From positions 8,692,501 through 8,756,500 of the forward strand of contig OX327696.1 in NCBI GenBank assembly GCA_946807835.1: 64,000 bases of DNA. Reading direction: 5' to 3'. The position numbers were made by a program, and so were the translations under genes. Position 1 is the stretch's first letter. Every line of letters begins with the position of its first letter. This stretch comes from Ailanthus altissimus. Taxonomy: Eukaryota > Streptophyta > Magnoliopsida > Sapindales > Simaroubaceae. The notes beneath the pieces were generated by a model, which worked only from the letters and a program-made list of their open reading frames with translations, did no database searches and had not been told where the DNA came from. Positions 23,300-35,769 of this stretch are shown in pieces.

Positions 23300-23588
23300 G
23301 ATCGCTACAGTGTGAGAGATTAGTCGGTGTGATTCTGACTATGCCAATAATACATGAGATGAGACAAATATATGCGAAAATACTATCCTATGTCGCTATA
23401 GTGTGCGGGTAGTATCAGTAACATATATTTGATAATTGATAAGTTGATCTGAAATACAGTCATCCTAGATTGCTACAGTGTGCAGATAATGTGTATTTAG
23501 AATCAGTAGTAAGAGTTGTATGAGATACAATTGACAATAGTTGTCTATCTTTTGGGTTTACAAAAGTCTAGACCGCTACAGTGTGCGG
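23300..23588 (+). repeat. four dispersed copies of a 'gcTaCAGTGTGcgg' motif
   Basis: Copies lie at 23300-23318, 23392-23409, 23468-23485 and 23571-23588. Each is close to ga(t/c)cgctacagtgtgcgg, spaced 76-103 bases apart in the leader of the copia element. The flanking bases are not obviously repeated. Confidence 0.8.
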
Positions 23589-23599
23589 CTAGAGTAAAA

Positions 23600-24897
23600 T
23601 ACCAATGGGGTTCACTTTCTATTGTACATTTTAAAAGATTAAACTGTCGTTTTTCCTTTTGAGAGATTTAGAAAATTATGTAAAGCAGTGAGAGGGCATC
23701 TTTAGATTAAAAAACGTATAAAAATTATATCTATAATTTAAAGAGTTATTTATTAATGGTTAAAAATATTCTACTATACATCTCAAATTTATCTTATAAT
23801 GATAAGATAAATAACTTATAGAGATAAGATGACTATAAGCAACCCGTTTCTATACTTGATTAAGCTCATAATTTATAGGTACCGATGAACATTAAAACTT
23901 GCTTATAAATCTAAGAATTATTCTAGTTTAATAAAAATACTTAGATATATAATAGATTAATAGATAATATAAGAGGTGTTTCTGATAATGTTTTTTGAGA
24001 ATAGATGATAGATTATCAGAAAATGATTAAGAATAATTTGAAAGTCAAATTATATATCTTGACTTATCTAATGATCTTCAGTAGGAGCATATATACATGA
24101 GATGTATAAGTAATGTAATGCTTTATCATAAATTTATTTTATATATCTAAAACAAATATAGAGAGTAATTTACAATGGAAAGTGTTTCCATTATTAAATA
24201 AGATTTAAAATAATAAGAGTTACTATTTAAATAAACTTTACTTAGAAAAGATAAATCTCTTAGATATCTGTTTATAAATAATTGACATTTCATATATAAG
24301 TGATGTGAACAAGTGTAGGGATATGAGATATCACCTGCCCTTCTCACATATGTAAAATGTTGCATAATTTAAGCAATACTAGAAAATAATGAAATGAGAA
24401 GTACAACTACACATAGGAAATGAAGATTACCTAAACATGGTAACTGTTAGGACTTTTAAATCACTTCTCCATTCTAGTAAAACGCTTTATGTTATATTGT
24501 TGCTATGTTGCGCCAATAATAATTAGGCAAAATATATCGCTCTCTATGTTAGACAGAGAGGTTATCATACATACATTAAGAATAGTTCTTCATGTTATAT
24601 AATAACGATAATATTTTGCTAACTGAATATCAGTCAATTAAATGGCCATTATATATGATATGCAACAAGAAATGCATAAAAATATTTAGGTGAACAAAAC
24701 ATATAGTAGTTCAAAAATTTTGAATAATGATGAATTGTGGCATAAGTTATTAAGTCAAATAGCCATGAGATGACTATCCCATTTGGTTATTAAAAAACCT
24801 TTAAATATAATTGATATGATTATTATATGAAATCAATCTATGTGAAAAATTCAAAAATTAAGGCACATTTCTAAGTTAATGTGTAATCTAATATCTG
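23600..24897 (+). other. unrecognised internal copia region (gag position)
   Basis: AT-rich sequence between leader and integrase. By position it should hold gag and protease, but no zinc knuckle or protease motif is left that I can see. Confidence 0.4.
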
Positions 24898-25960
24898 TAG
24901 GGTAGCTTGATGATAAAGGACGTAATGCAACCTTTATTAGTTGTACAAGCCACCAAAGGATCTATGGTAGTTGCTCAAGGAAATAAAACTATAACTCTTT
25001 ATATGACTTCTAGTTATAGGGACACTATTGCAGTTGCTGATGTAAGTATTAAATCAATTTTATGACATGTAGACTTGGGCACATGAGTAAAACAATGATG
25101 AAAATGCTTTTATAAAAGGAAAAATTGTCAAATTTGAAAAAAATTTAACATAAATTTAGTAAAAGCTGCATTCTTGACTAGCAAAAGAGGGTTAGCTTTT
25201 TAAAAGTTTTCAAAAGAATAAAGCTAAATAAGTTAGAATTGATTCACACTTATGTGGACATGCCTCTATAGCATTCCTTGGAGGCTTAAAGTGCTCCATA
25301 ACATTTATTGATGATTTAAGCAGAAAGGTATGAGTTTATTTTTTTAAAAATAAATTTAATGTGTTCAATACCTTTAAAAAGTGGAGAGCAATGGTTGAAA
25401 ATAAGATAAATTTAAAATAAAAATGCTTGCAGTCCGATAATGTGAGAGAATGCATTAATGCTAGGTTTAAATAATAGTGTACTAATAATAGGATCAAGAT
25501 GGAGAATATTATTCCAAAAAATATATGTAACAAAATAGTGTAGCTAAAATGATGAATGAAACTTTGAATGATATGCCAACAATACAATATTACACTCAAG
25601 GCTACCAAAGACGTTATAGGCTTATGTAGTTAACACTGTTGGATTGCAGAATACCAAAAGAAGTATGTAGTAGTAATTTTAATGATTTTGTTAATAGAAA
25701 TAAATTTGATCTTAAGTTTAAAAAGTACTTTTTTATTGGTTATAATGACACTAAGTTTAGTTATCATTTCTTGGAATACCAAAATCGAAAAGTTATTGAA
25801 AATAAGTATATTGTCATCAATGAACAACTTATATACAAGGATAAGTTGGGTACAAAAATTGCAAGAATATATTCTGAAGTCAACAAGTCAGAAGTTTTTT
25901 AATTAGAAGACTTTCTAACAAATGAATTGTAAAACACTGACAAAATGGATCAAAAGAATG
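24898..25960 (+). pseudogene. Ty1/copia preintegrase and integrase remnant
   Basis: The segment 'KGSMVVAQGNKT' (about 24950) corresponds to the preintegrase region. Next come a degraded 'LELIHTDV...YYVTFIDD' zone across frames (25220-25320), then 'TFKKWRAMVENKINLK' and 'LQSDN' (25370-25440), which carry the second catalytic Asp region. The stretch 'DCRIPKEV...FIGY...VINEQLIYKDK' (25640-25850) is the integrase C-terminal part. It is broken by many stops and frame changes. The similarity is to the Tnt1-like lineage of plant copia polyproteins. Confidence 0.75.
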
Positions 25961-26100
25961 TAGATTAAAAGTTCAAGCACTCAGGAACAGGTTCATTTCA
26001 CAAACACTAAAAGATATCTTTTCTATTATCACAATTAGTATGTTATAAATCTTTTGACTTTGACTCTTGATTATCTAAATGAAATTAATTGTGTTGCATC

Positions 26101-28074
26101 ATTGAATGTTTTTCTCCATGAGTTACATCTTTTTTAATGTGTCCCAGAATATTATGTTTATGTTGCTTCCTTTATTCACTAGCACATATCAAACAATATT
26201 CTTCCTAATGTTCAATGTGATTTTTCCTTTGTTCACTGTCAAGTCTTCCCGAAAGAGATTTTTCCTCCAAATTATTTTCAATAGCCATGATGGTGAAAGC
26301 CAATATTTCTCCCATGCTTGTTCTTAGATCTTGGTGGTTCTTCTAAATAAAGGTCTCCATCTTTCATCTCTTCCCTCCCTTTTTAGAGGTTTTCTATGCA
26401 ACATGTCTTTGAAGTGTTGATTGACAATTATCCTTACAACCAACGATTCTATAGAATCTTATACTGGTTCTTCATCCGCCTAGGGTTCTTTTATGACCAA
26501 TAGGTTTTCTTCTTCGCCTGTTTCTTCTTCGTAATTTTCTTTTTCCTTTAGGTACTGAAAGTCAAATAGTTATTAATGGATTATATCTAGTATCTTTGCG
26601 TTTTTTTATTGCTACGACTTCTATCCCAATTGGTTTAGGGTCCTTCACTTGTTCTTCTATAGTGGTTTTTCATGGTTCTACTACTAATATTACTTAGGCA
26701 AATATACATTCCTCATTTGTGCATTAATTTGTATCCTAAACTACCTGAACATTGAAAGATTGCATCCTTTCTTGTTATAGAAGGGGTAGTACTTGTTCAC
26801 ATCCTTCAGATGTTTGAGAATTGTTATCAATCTCAGCTTTCTAAATATCCTAAAATCCTTGTACCTCTACCAAATTTTATCAAGCAAAGTGTTGATTAGA
26901 ATCAAAGATTTGTATGACCTCTAATGCATCTCTCTTACCAATTCTTTGTTATTGGAAAGTCTTTTCCTAAACCTTTCATTCTATAAGGGCGAGGAGCCCT
27001 CTCTCTTTGTAGTGATTATATAAGGTTCTTTCGTTACAGTAGCCTTATATTCTTTCCCTTGAATCTATTGTTTAGATTTTTGACTTATTAGTTTGAAGTG
27101 TTTTCGAACAAGAAGTAAGTAATATAGGTTCTCGCTGCTTTATGATATACTTGTGCTATAATCTAAGTTGTAGCTTCCAAGTTTACTGAGTTCCTTATTA
27201 AACCTGTTTAGAAAATTTCTAATTGACTAATTTTCTCATTGTGTCATGACAAAAAATATGACATAATTTTTCTTCTTCTTTCTATTATAAATTTACTGTG
27301 CGATTAATTAAGTGGCCAGTTTATCAAAGGACAAAACTGAGTTCTTCATTAATCATTGAAACCATGCCTAAGCAAGTCCTTTGAGGCTAGAAGGGAAAGT
27401 AATACACTTCAGAGCATTGTATACTGAGTGCATTATCATATTCAATAAAGTAGAAAATGTGCTATTCGGGGTCTGTTGTTTTATTATCTATGTAAAAGTT
27501 TAGTACAACGAATTTCTTTGGTCTTTCTACCATCTTGATTTTTACCATTAATGGGTCTTGTTTCACCTTTCTCCCTAACAACATTGTGTCTTCAAAAGTT
27601 CTAGCTTCTTAATTCCTTCCGTATAGCTCATTAACCTCCTTCAAGATTGCCGCTCTAAAGTCTTGTTCTTTACTTACCCTCCTTATTTGTTTTGTAGTTT
27701 CTATTCTTCTAATTTGATCTATAGGTTGCCTCTTTCTTATGTTATCTACGGATTTCTTTGTTGATTATTCCATTGCACGGTCTCATAGGGTGAGAGGTCT
27801 TTGAGATCGTCCTAGAAGTCTTCAACTTCTTTCAGTATAGCCAACCGATCTCTTAACTCCTAGTTTTCATTCTTTTTTTTTTAATCTCTTTTAGGATCTC
27901 ACCCAAGACTCCTATCATATTGGCGAGGATGTTACTTCTTTACATAGACAGATCAAACACACTAGGATCTCTGGTTTTGGTGTAGTCAAGGTTCTAAAAT
28001 TGAGAATTAAGGTTTGTCATGTTTGTTGAGATATTCAAAGTCAGAAAAGTCTACTTTTTAGTTTGACCCCTTCC
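26101..28074 (-). mobile_element. Ty3/gypsy-type internal remnant (minus strand)
   Basis: A retrotransposon gag-like segment on minus lies left of a degenerate primer-binding-type site at 28075-28090, consistent with one minus-strand gypsy copy whose LTR lies to the right. Its 3' part grades into unrecognisable sequence at about 26100-27200. Confidence 0.5.
27240..27560 (-). pseudogene. retrotransposon gag (Retrotrans_gag-like) remnant
   Basis: The minus-strand translation gives, across small frame changes, 'KFVVLNFYIDNKTTDPE', then 'HIFYFIEYDNALS', then 'PSSLKGLA.AWF', then 'SFDKLATL'. This is the hallmark order of plant gypsy gag: Y-x-G-x-x-D-P, then F-P-x-S-L-x-G-x-A-x-x-W-F. Stops are present. 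Flanking coding parts are not recognisable. Confidence 0.6.
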
Positions 28075-28090
28075 TACAGACGATGCCATT
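28075..28090 (-). other. degenerate gypsy primer-binding-type site, copy A
   Basis: Minus reads AATGGCATCGTCTGTAG, close to the 'TGGYGCCRTCTGTGGGAA' leader found after many plant gypsy 5' LTRs. The gag remnant lies on the correct side. Confidence 0.45.
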
Positions 28091-29902
28091 GAAAACTTTA
28101 GATGCTCAAAACTTTATAAATTTATCTCTTTGTTCTTGAAAAATGCTCAAATTTGCAAGAGAGCACTGTCTTCTTATAAGAAAACAAAATACTATTATGC
28201 TCAAATCAGTACTTTCTTAAAAAAAAAAAAAGTGCTTAATGTATGGAGTACTTCAAAATAAGCATGATATTAAGCTCGAATGCTCAGAGCCCAATCAATT
28301 AATATTGAATAGAGCTAGATGCTAAACATCAAATAAATCAATCATATTTATAGTGCACAAATCTAAATCATACTCAAATTATGCATGAACACACATAACA
28401 TGATTTATTTTAAGTTTAATCAAAGATTAAATTTATTTGCAATTCGTAATATGTCTACCATAGAGAATAATTTAAGTGAGATTCATCCACTTCGTGAGAA
28501 AATCTTATTCATACAAAATCACAATTAATTCAAAGTCAATTAAAATAAAATAATAATTTTAATCTTTACTTTCATCCTCATGCCTTACACAACCTATTTC
28601 TAGGGTTCGTGACTGAGCAAGTTAGGTAAACTAATCTAAATAGACTCTGATTTGGGTTGAAATCCACTTTCACCATTAATTCGAGCATATTCTTTCAAAT
28701 TGATTTTTAAATAAAAGGACATTGTGGTGCGAGCTGATGAGCTCATTAATAGTGGACTCAATAGGCCTTACTTGTTAAGAAGATAGTTCCATTAATTTGC
28801 ACATGTATATTTTTAAGAGTTATTTTAATAATAAATTCAAATCAAGATAATCGATTCGAGTTAATTAAAATTACTCCTAAAATAATATCTTTAGTAAATT
28901 TATGTTATTTCCTAACATAATGCTCTATTTTTTAGAAAAATGGTCCCACTAAATTAATACTTATATTTTTTTGATATATATTTTAATAATCAATTCAAAT
29001 CCTAATCCTAATTCTAATCAAACAATTATATTAAATATTACCTCTTCCTAAATAAACTAATCTAATTACTAGTAGTTTCATTTCCAAATTTAGCGGTTAA
29101 TTTTTTAGTTGAATGCTATAATTCTTTAATTAACACAGCCACTTCTTAAAATTAACTGTTATTTTTCCTATTATGTTAGAATAAACCAATTGTATTATGT
29201 TAAAATTAACTATCTCGTGCGTGTATGATCATCTTCGTGTTGAAGTAGTAAATGTGTTTTCTGGATCTCCAATTTTATTGCATGTGTTTTTTGGATCTCC
29301 AATTTTATTGCACATCTGGAGGTTTGGAAATATGAACTTGTAGGGCTTTTCTACTAGCCTAATGGATTCCATAACAAATCATGGTTTGCTTTCCTTGTCA
29401 ATGTCATTGCATCTTCAATGATTTCAAGCTTTCTATTTTTTGGGTACAATTCTCCTACTTCCTTTATAATGGAAGCTTTTTTATCATCCTTTTATATTCT
29501 CCTCATTCTTTCTAAGGTATGTTCTTTTCTTGTTCCCTAAGGTATGTCTTCTTCTATCTCTTTATCTGGTGTTTAAACACCTTGAGGCGTTTAAGCTTAT
29601 TGAGTCATCTTTAAGGTCATCATTTAGTTTCATAAATCCTACCATTACTATTAGTTTGTTAATTTGTGATTCTCCTACCTTATTTGCTAAAGTATTTGAG
29701 GATTTTAATTACTATATTCATCATCACGTAGAGAACCTCACTTCTTAGAGTTAAGAGTTTTGGGTAGCTTGTTTCCTTTATTTTTGTGCTATTTGAAATT
29801 TTTGAAAGGTATGTTTATTACGCTTTTATTATGTCATCTCTCATGCTAACTTTGGTCATCTATTTTGTTTTTTGTGTGAATGGGCTAAAATGTCTTTCTT
29901 TT
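28091..29902. other. probable gypsy LTR relics and AT-rich sequence
   Basis: The sequence right of site A would be its 5' LTR. There are poly-A/T runs and short words shared with the sequence right of site B ('tgctcaa.ttagtattt'). A 30-bp unit containing ggatctccaattttattgca is tandemly duplicated at about 29255-29315. No gene was found. Confidence 0.35.
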
Positions 29903-29920
29903 TCCATAGATGGCACCATT
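29903..29920 (-). other. degenerate gypsy primer-binding-type site, copy B
   Basis: Minus reads AATGGTGCCATCTATGGA. The same motif occurs at 28075 and 33573. Confidence 0.45.
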
Positions 29921-31861
29921 AAAATTTCCTAGTTCAAAACCTTTGTGATCAATTATCTACTTTCCCTTGCATTACTCCTTCAATTGATGTATTCACTCTC
30001 TATCCTTCTACAAAAAAAATATATTCTAATGCTCAAGTTAGTATTTGTAAGAAGAAAAAAAAGGTGCTCAAGTTGTGTGCAGAGTATATGCATGAATAAG
30101 TAGTATTGTGTATATTATAGATTATGATAAATGAATAATTTTATTTCTATGGGATATGAGTTTAAGTCATTTTCAAAATATGCAATTATAAATTCAAATT
30201 CATTTAAACTATATCTAATATGTATTATTCCTTTTACTAATGTATAATCTTTTAGAAAAGTTTATATGGTTTCGTCTACTTTTTTAAAAATTCTTCATTT
30301 AAAATTTTAATTAAATAATTAAAATTAGAATAGAACTTGTAGTTTTTTAATTCTTTTTCAACTTTTTGCGAATTTTCGTATTTATTTATAGATATTCACG
30401 GGTCATTGGGTTTGGATTACCTATCTCGAAGGTCGGGCTTGATGTTGATTTACACTATTGCTTCTTTATGACTTTTTGAATTTTAATTTCATGGACTGCT
30501 TCCTTTAAATAATAAAAAGTGGGCTATAAAGATGTAGGCCTTTTAGGTCAATGAGAAATAGATCTCACATAAACAAATAATCATTTCTTTTAACAAATAA
30601 CAACATTAAAAATAAAGAATAAAAAAATTAAAGAGGACATAAATGATAAAATTTTAGAAAGAAATTATAATTGTTGTCTATTAAATTTTTTTTTTAATAA
30701 AAAAAGAGAGAGAATTTATCTTTATAAAGAAAAAGATGAGTTTTATTTTAAGTAAAAAAAAAGTGAATGAAAACAACTTTAGATATTTTTTTCTAATTTT
30801 TTTTTGAAGAATAACTATTAAGATAAATTATGTTTCTCTTGTAAAAAAAAAAAATTCTTATATTAACAATTTTAATGAAATTGAACTGAAACAGGGCCTT
30901 CAAAAATATTATAAAACAAGAAAGAATTTATATTTTTAAAAAAATAAAAAATCATTAATTATTTAATATTTACAAAATAAGTAAATAATCTTTTGTTGGT
31001 CTTTTATCTTATAGGAAAATCTAGACAACTGCTTAAATTATACGGGGATTGAGCGGCCTAAAGTTGAAAGGGTAATATTATTTTTAAAAAATTTAAATTT
31101 TAATAATTATTATATTTTAGAAAACTTGTGTAGAAAGGAATTATGTGGGTTCAAACTCTTTTCTTTTTAAAAATTAATTAAAAGGGGTATTTAAGAAAGT
31201 GGAATGTATGAGAATTTTGTATGGGTAATAATCTCTTTCTCTTTTGTTTTTATTCTTTTGGATGTAGTACGGGACCACTTCAATATCATGTAACATGTTG
31301 AATCTGAGCGCGCAGACCATTGACTGCGTTTGGGGTCTTGGCAAGCTCAAGCTAGTGGGCCTACTTTAATTATTTGGGCCTCAGAGCAGCTACTTTCCCG
31401 CTCTTGCGATGCAAAAAATTTAGAGTTAAATTCTACTCTCCAATGGAGTAAAATTATCTAAAAATTTTATATTTAGGCATATTTTAAGAATTTTCGAACC
31501 AAGCTTTTTTAATACAATAATGTTATATTTATAAAATTAAAATATAAAATTTATATCTTAAATGATATCTCATTTGATGTGTCAATCGTTCATTAGTGTT
31601 ATATAACTACTAAATTAACGAGAATTAAAAAATCAACAAATACATAACAAATGATAATCATTAATAAAAAAAAAATACACCAAATAAATGAAACGTTGGT
31701 TCCATTATATGCTATTGTACTCTTTTTGTATGTGCACTAATATCATAATATTTATTAAGATGAGGATATTAGACTTTTATAATGAGATAAATTTTGTGTT
31801 TTTATAGATGTGTTTGGGTTATAAAATTATGATAGACTATAAAAAATAACAATATTTATAA
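29921..31861. other. AT-rich intergenic/LTR relic
   Basis: No coding family was found. Bases 29921-30080 resemble the flank of site A. A mixed-composition patch at 31265-31410 stands out from the AT-rich background but has no recognised function. Confidence 0.35.
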
Positions 31862-31983
31862 GAGTAAATGCTAGGCATTTAAATTGTATCTCAAATTATA
31901 TCCTAAAAAATAATATGTCATTTGATACATTATTTTTTTAATATAATTTAAAATATAATTTAAGATGCTTAACATTACTTTAT
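31862..31983. mobile_element. short foldback MITE
   Basis: The left sequence (agtaaatgctaggcatttaa...) and right sequence (...taagatgcttaacattact) are imperfect inverted repeats covering nearly the whole 120 bases. The design and words resemble the element at 39024-39221. Confidence 0.55.
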
Positions 31984-32079
31984 TTATAAAAGAATCACAC
32001 ACTTTAATGCTACATCCCCGCCTATTTCCTTAACCACTCCACTCCAAAATTGAATTTTGGGCAAAAATTGGAACAAAAA

Positions 32080-32160
32080 ACTAAATAAAAGGGTGTCGAA
32101 TGGTTAAAGACAAAATGGTAGCATGACTAAATAAAAGGGTGTTGAATGCTTAAAGTTGCA
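32080..32160. repeat. tandem duplication, about 49-bp period
   Basis: The unit ctaaataaaagggtgt-gaatg-ttaaag occurs twice in a row with two to three differences. Confidence 0.7.
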
Positions 32161-32960
32161 TTGAGTATGTTTTGGTTTACGAAGGAACTGTATTATTCTA
32201 AAAGTCTACTCAAGGAAAAAAAAAAAGGGAAACAATAAAGCTAACCCCCATGTTCACAAGCGAAGGAAAATGATTTCTAGTCTCACTTGTGTGTTTAGAC
32301 TTCATTTCATCCTTTAAATAGGTGAAAAGTCATTAGAATTTCCATGCGAATATTAATCATGGTTTCAACAAGCATGTCATCTGCAATCTAATTTTACCAT
32401 TCTAGGAAAAAAATATTGCAGTAGGCCCAAGCAAGCATTTCATTTTGTAGTTTTTTTTTTCCATACAATTTCACCCTTATAATGCGGCTTCTTTGCAAAA
32501 TAGATGGGAAATTAGAACTAGTTATGCTTAAAACAGATTGCCGCCACTTTTTAATTGTCTATGGTTGCAACCCCGTTAAGGAAGTAGTCATTATAAGTGT
32601 AGCCAGCAGCTTGAGGCTTTAGTTGGAGATTTGCATTATAAGTTTGTCATTGTGCCCTAGGCAATGCTTAATTCCAGTTTGCAGTTTCTCAAAGAAAGTC
32701 GTGTATGGCCATTCCTATCCGTTAATATTCATGAGACCATTTATCAAAATATATGTCACGTATACATTTACTTTAAAATTATTAGTCATGATATTGATTA
32801 AGACAAAAGAGAGAAAAAAATTCAAATTAAATAATATACTTTGATTGGATGGTCCCATCAAGCCGCAACTAGGGGTGAAATTAAGATAACTTTAGAGTCA
32901 AAGTTTTTATTATCAGGGAGTGAAATGTTAAAGTTAAAATTTTATAAAAGCCACTTCTGT

Positions 32961-33056
32961 CGTACATTTAGAAATTTAGAACGTGAAATTTATGAGGTCT
33001 TTTTATTTTTCGTACATTTAGAAATTTGGAACGTGGAATTTATGAGGTCTTTTCAC
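32961..33056. repeat. 50-bp tandem duplication
   Basis: cgtacatttagaaattt.gaacgtg.aatttatgaggtctttt occurs at 32961 and again at 33011, with two substitutions. Open frames across it are accidental. Confidence 0.85.
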
Positions 33057-33099
33057 TTGTCTGATGGTTTCTATAAATAAATTTTGGTTTGTTATTCAA

Positions 33100-33720
33100 G
33101 CTAGAGTCATAGTGTCCTTGGAAACTCCAAATTTTATAATTTTTAAATGATGTTCACTTACCTCTTCTAAGATGAAAGTTTTTATGTCTTCCCCATCCAT
33201 ATTTCTTGAACCTCCATGAGTTATCTCTTTCCTAATTTTTGGAGGTGCAACAATAACTACCTCAAGAGCCCAATCGTTCTAGATCTCTTTCCTATGTTGA
33301 TCATCAGCTGAAATATCATTTAATTCTTTATATCTTTTAATAATGGCCAGTCTATATCTGAACTCTTGATTCTATTTTCTTATCTCTTCTACCTGTTTCA
33401 TTATTTGTCTTAAACTGTTTGACATTTCTAAGAAAACTTAACTCACTAGCATTGTTTGATTTGGGTAGCTTCATTCTCCTCTTTCTGTATTATTCAAGTT
33501 TGCCATCCGATTAGTCATTTTCCTTTTTGCTAATTTGGTAAACGTCAAAATTTACAATTCATTTCATTTATGTTCCCACAGATGGCACCACTTTCTCCAA
33601 TTCGAACTCTAAGAGAAATTATCCTATCATCCTCATGAACTTCTCACAATAGTGAAAAGATTCTCTAACCTTCTATAAAAAAAAAAAAAGCATTCCAACA
33701 CTTAAGTAAATAATTACAAG
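33100..33720 (-). mobile_element. gypsy-type remnant with primer-binding-type site, copy C
   Basis: Minus reads AGTGGTGCCATCTGTGGGAA at 33573-33592, the best preserved of the three such sites. The sequence on its internal side (33100-33570) is related in style to 27600-28070, including cttctacctgttt-type CT-rich blocks, but gives no clear protein. A poly-A run and LTR-like flank follow on the right. Confidence 0.5.
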
Positions 33721-35769
33721 TTAAAGGAGTATAAAAATGTGTGGAAGTAAATTATAATATAAGAACAATAAATATATATTTATGTGCTTAAAATGGTTTT
33801 ATAAAACTCTTATTTTTAAGTAGTAAAAAGGTGAATAATCAATTATTTCTTTTAAAGTGAATAAACATTAATTTCTTTTAAATAATTATCCATGGCTCCT
33901 TGAGTCCTACAATAACTCCACCATACAAGACTGGCTAATCACTCTCTAAATCAAAAACTTCTTGTTGAAACACAAATTTGTAGATATATCAAAGCATTAC
34001 GAAAGAAAAGGCACTTTTGCCCAAATACTCCTAAACTCATCTTTAGTTTAGCTCCAAAGGACATTGTGTTTTGTGCACTATAAAAGGAAAAGTTGTAAAA
34101 TAATTTAAATATATGAGTTCTCAAGTGAGGATATTGGTACCTTTTCAAACGTGAACCAACTATTCCTTATATGTGCTTGTAGTTAAAAAAATAAAAGAAC
34201 GGTATCCAAAAAAAGGGTATTTATTGAATATATTTTTTGTTATCATGTATCAATAGGTGTGATTAAGGCTTAATACATGCAATGTGTCAAAGCCCCGTAT
34301 AAAATAAATGTATACAGTGCACAAAATTTAAGTAAATCCTCCAAAATAAATTTGAAAAAGAACAAAAAATGGGCATGAAGCTAGCTAGGGTTTCCTCTAT
34401 ATTACTCGATGATTGGTGAAGAAATGCACACTTTGACCCTTACTAAGAATGATTGCATTTTCTTGCAACCATTCTAAGTTTCTAACACCATCATCATCGA
34501 TATAATTACTAACCTCACATCATGGTTTAATTTGTGTAAAATAAAACAAGAAAAAGAGTAGCCAGAGAAAAAACCCTGCAGGTAAAACTTAATAAGTGGC
34601 CAAAACAAGAGTCATTCCCACAGAATATGATATGCTGAATCGGAAAATTTTTTTTCACTATTTATCTTGTGATACGAGTGCCACATTTCCATTTGCCAAA
34701 TTCTTTTATTGTTTTGTCACCTTCAGTATGTAGCTCTCTTTTTCTGTAACTTGTTTTTCTTTTTTCCTCTTTTGTTGGTGATAAAAAAATCTCACCTAGG
34801 ATGTACATAATAATTAGAAGAATAGAAATTCAAGTGACTGAAGTTGTATTTGAGCTTGGATTTTTTTTTTGGTTCAGTTAGATAAAACTAGCTATTATGA
34901 GTGAGGAACAATGGGTTCATCGGGATCGGAAGAGAGAAAGAGAAAGAGAGGGAAAGGGAGCAAATGTTCTCTGAATCAATGATTACAAGATCTACTAAAA
35001 TCTGTAGACAAATTTGGAATAATAATGGCGAGGCAGGGTAATGTACGTAGAGCTGGAGGGAGCAGGTACCCCAGGACTGAATTGAAAATAGAACAAGATC
35101 TGATCTGATATATTAGGCCCATCATAGAGATGATGTAGCTTGTCTACCTGCAAAACCCATTAGTAACTGACATTTTACTCAATAATCACCATTTTCCTAT
35201 CAGTGTGGGCTCCTTAATGGCCGGCAGATAACCTAGAGAGGGAAACTCTTATTATTATTTTTTTAAAAATGAATTGAATGAATCCTCATTCTAAAAAATA
35301 GATTATTTATACTGAGAATTAGGATTCCCGTTAAATTTTATTTAAAAGTTTTTAAAATTTTTTATGCTTATTAATAAATAGTTCTAGGTAGTTATGATAT
35401 ATTTTTTATTATTTTTTTAAATTATCATCAATCTCCATCAATCTTAGATAAAAATTTTAACTTAAGAGAAGAGAAAAATCCGTAGTTGAAAAATAACAAA
35501 ATTTTCCATATATAATTGTTATTGTAATTTTAATCTGATGGCTATAATAATAATTTTTTTTTTTTTCAAATAGCTATTTCTTTTTTTTTTCTTTTGCCAA
35601 GTACTTACCTCCTTCTGTCATTTCTTAATAATACTATTGTAATTGTGTTTAAAAGAGTGTTTCCAAAATAACTTAATCAGTTTGAAACTGATTGCATATG
35701 ATAAATGATTGTTAGTAGAAATCTAACTCGGGGACACAAGTATTCTTAGAATACAAGTAACGAATCTCT
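33721..35769. other. intergenic, no gene recognised
   Basis: AT-rich DNA. A mixed-composition patch at 34885-35170 contains a GA-rich tract (34931-34960) and no long open frame. It may be a non-coding transcript or promoter relic, but nothing in the sequence decides this. Confidence 0.4.

Larger units (their letters stand above)
20177..26100 (+). mobile_element. truncated Ty1/copia element with 2.1-kb LTR
   Basis: The layout is LTR 20177-22307, primer-binding site 22310-22321, a long leader with two kinds of internal repeats (22340-23600), unrecognised gag-position sequence (about 23600-24880), and preintegrase/integrase remnants (24898-25950). Reverse transcriptase, RNase H and a 3' LTR were not found, so the 3' part is deleted. 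Insertion was into an older copia relic. Confidence 0.7.

Noticed and set aside
31140..31170. Possible tRNA T-arm (gggttcaaactc)
   Set aside because: No cloverleaf, anticodon arm or box A could be placed around it; no tRNA found elsewhere either.
35026..35050. Sequence tggcgaggcagggtaatgtac, superficially like miR164
   Set aside because: About five mismatches to a nearly invariant miRNA and no complementary arm nearby.
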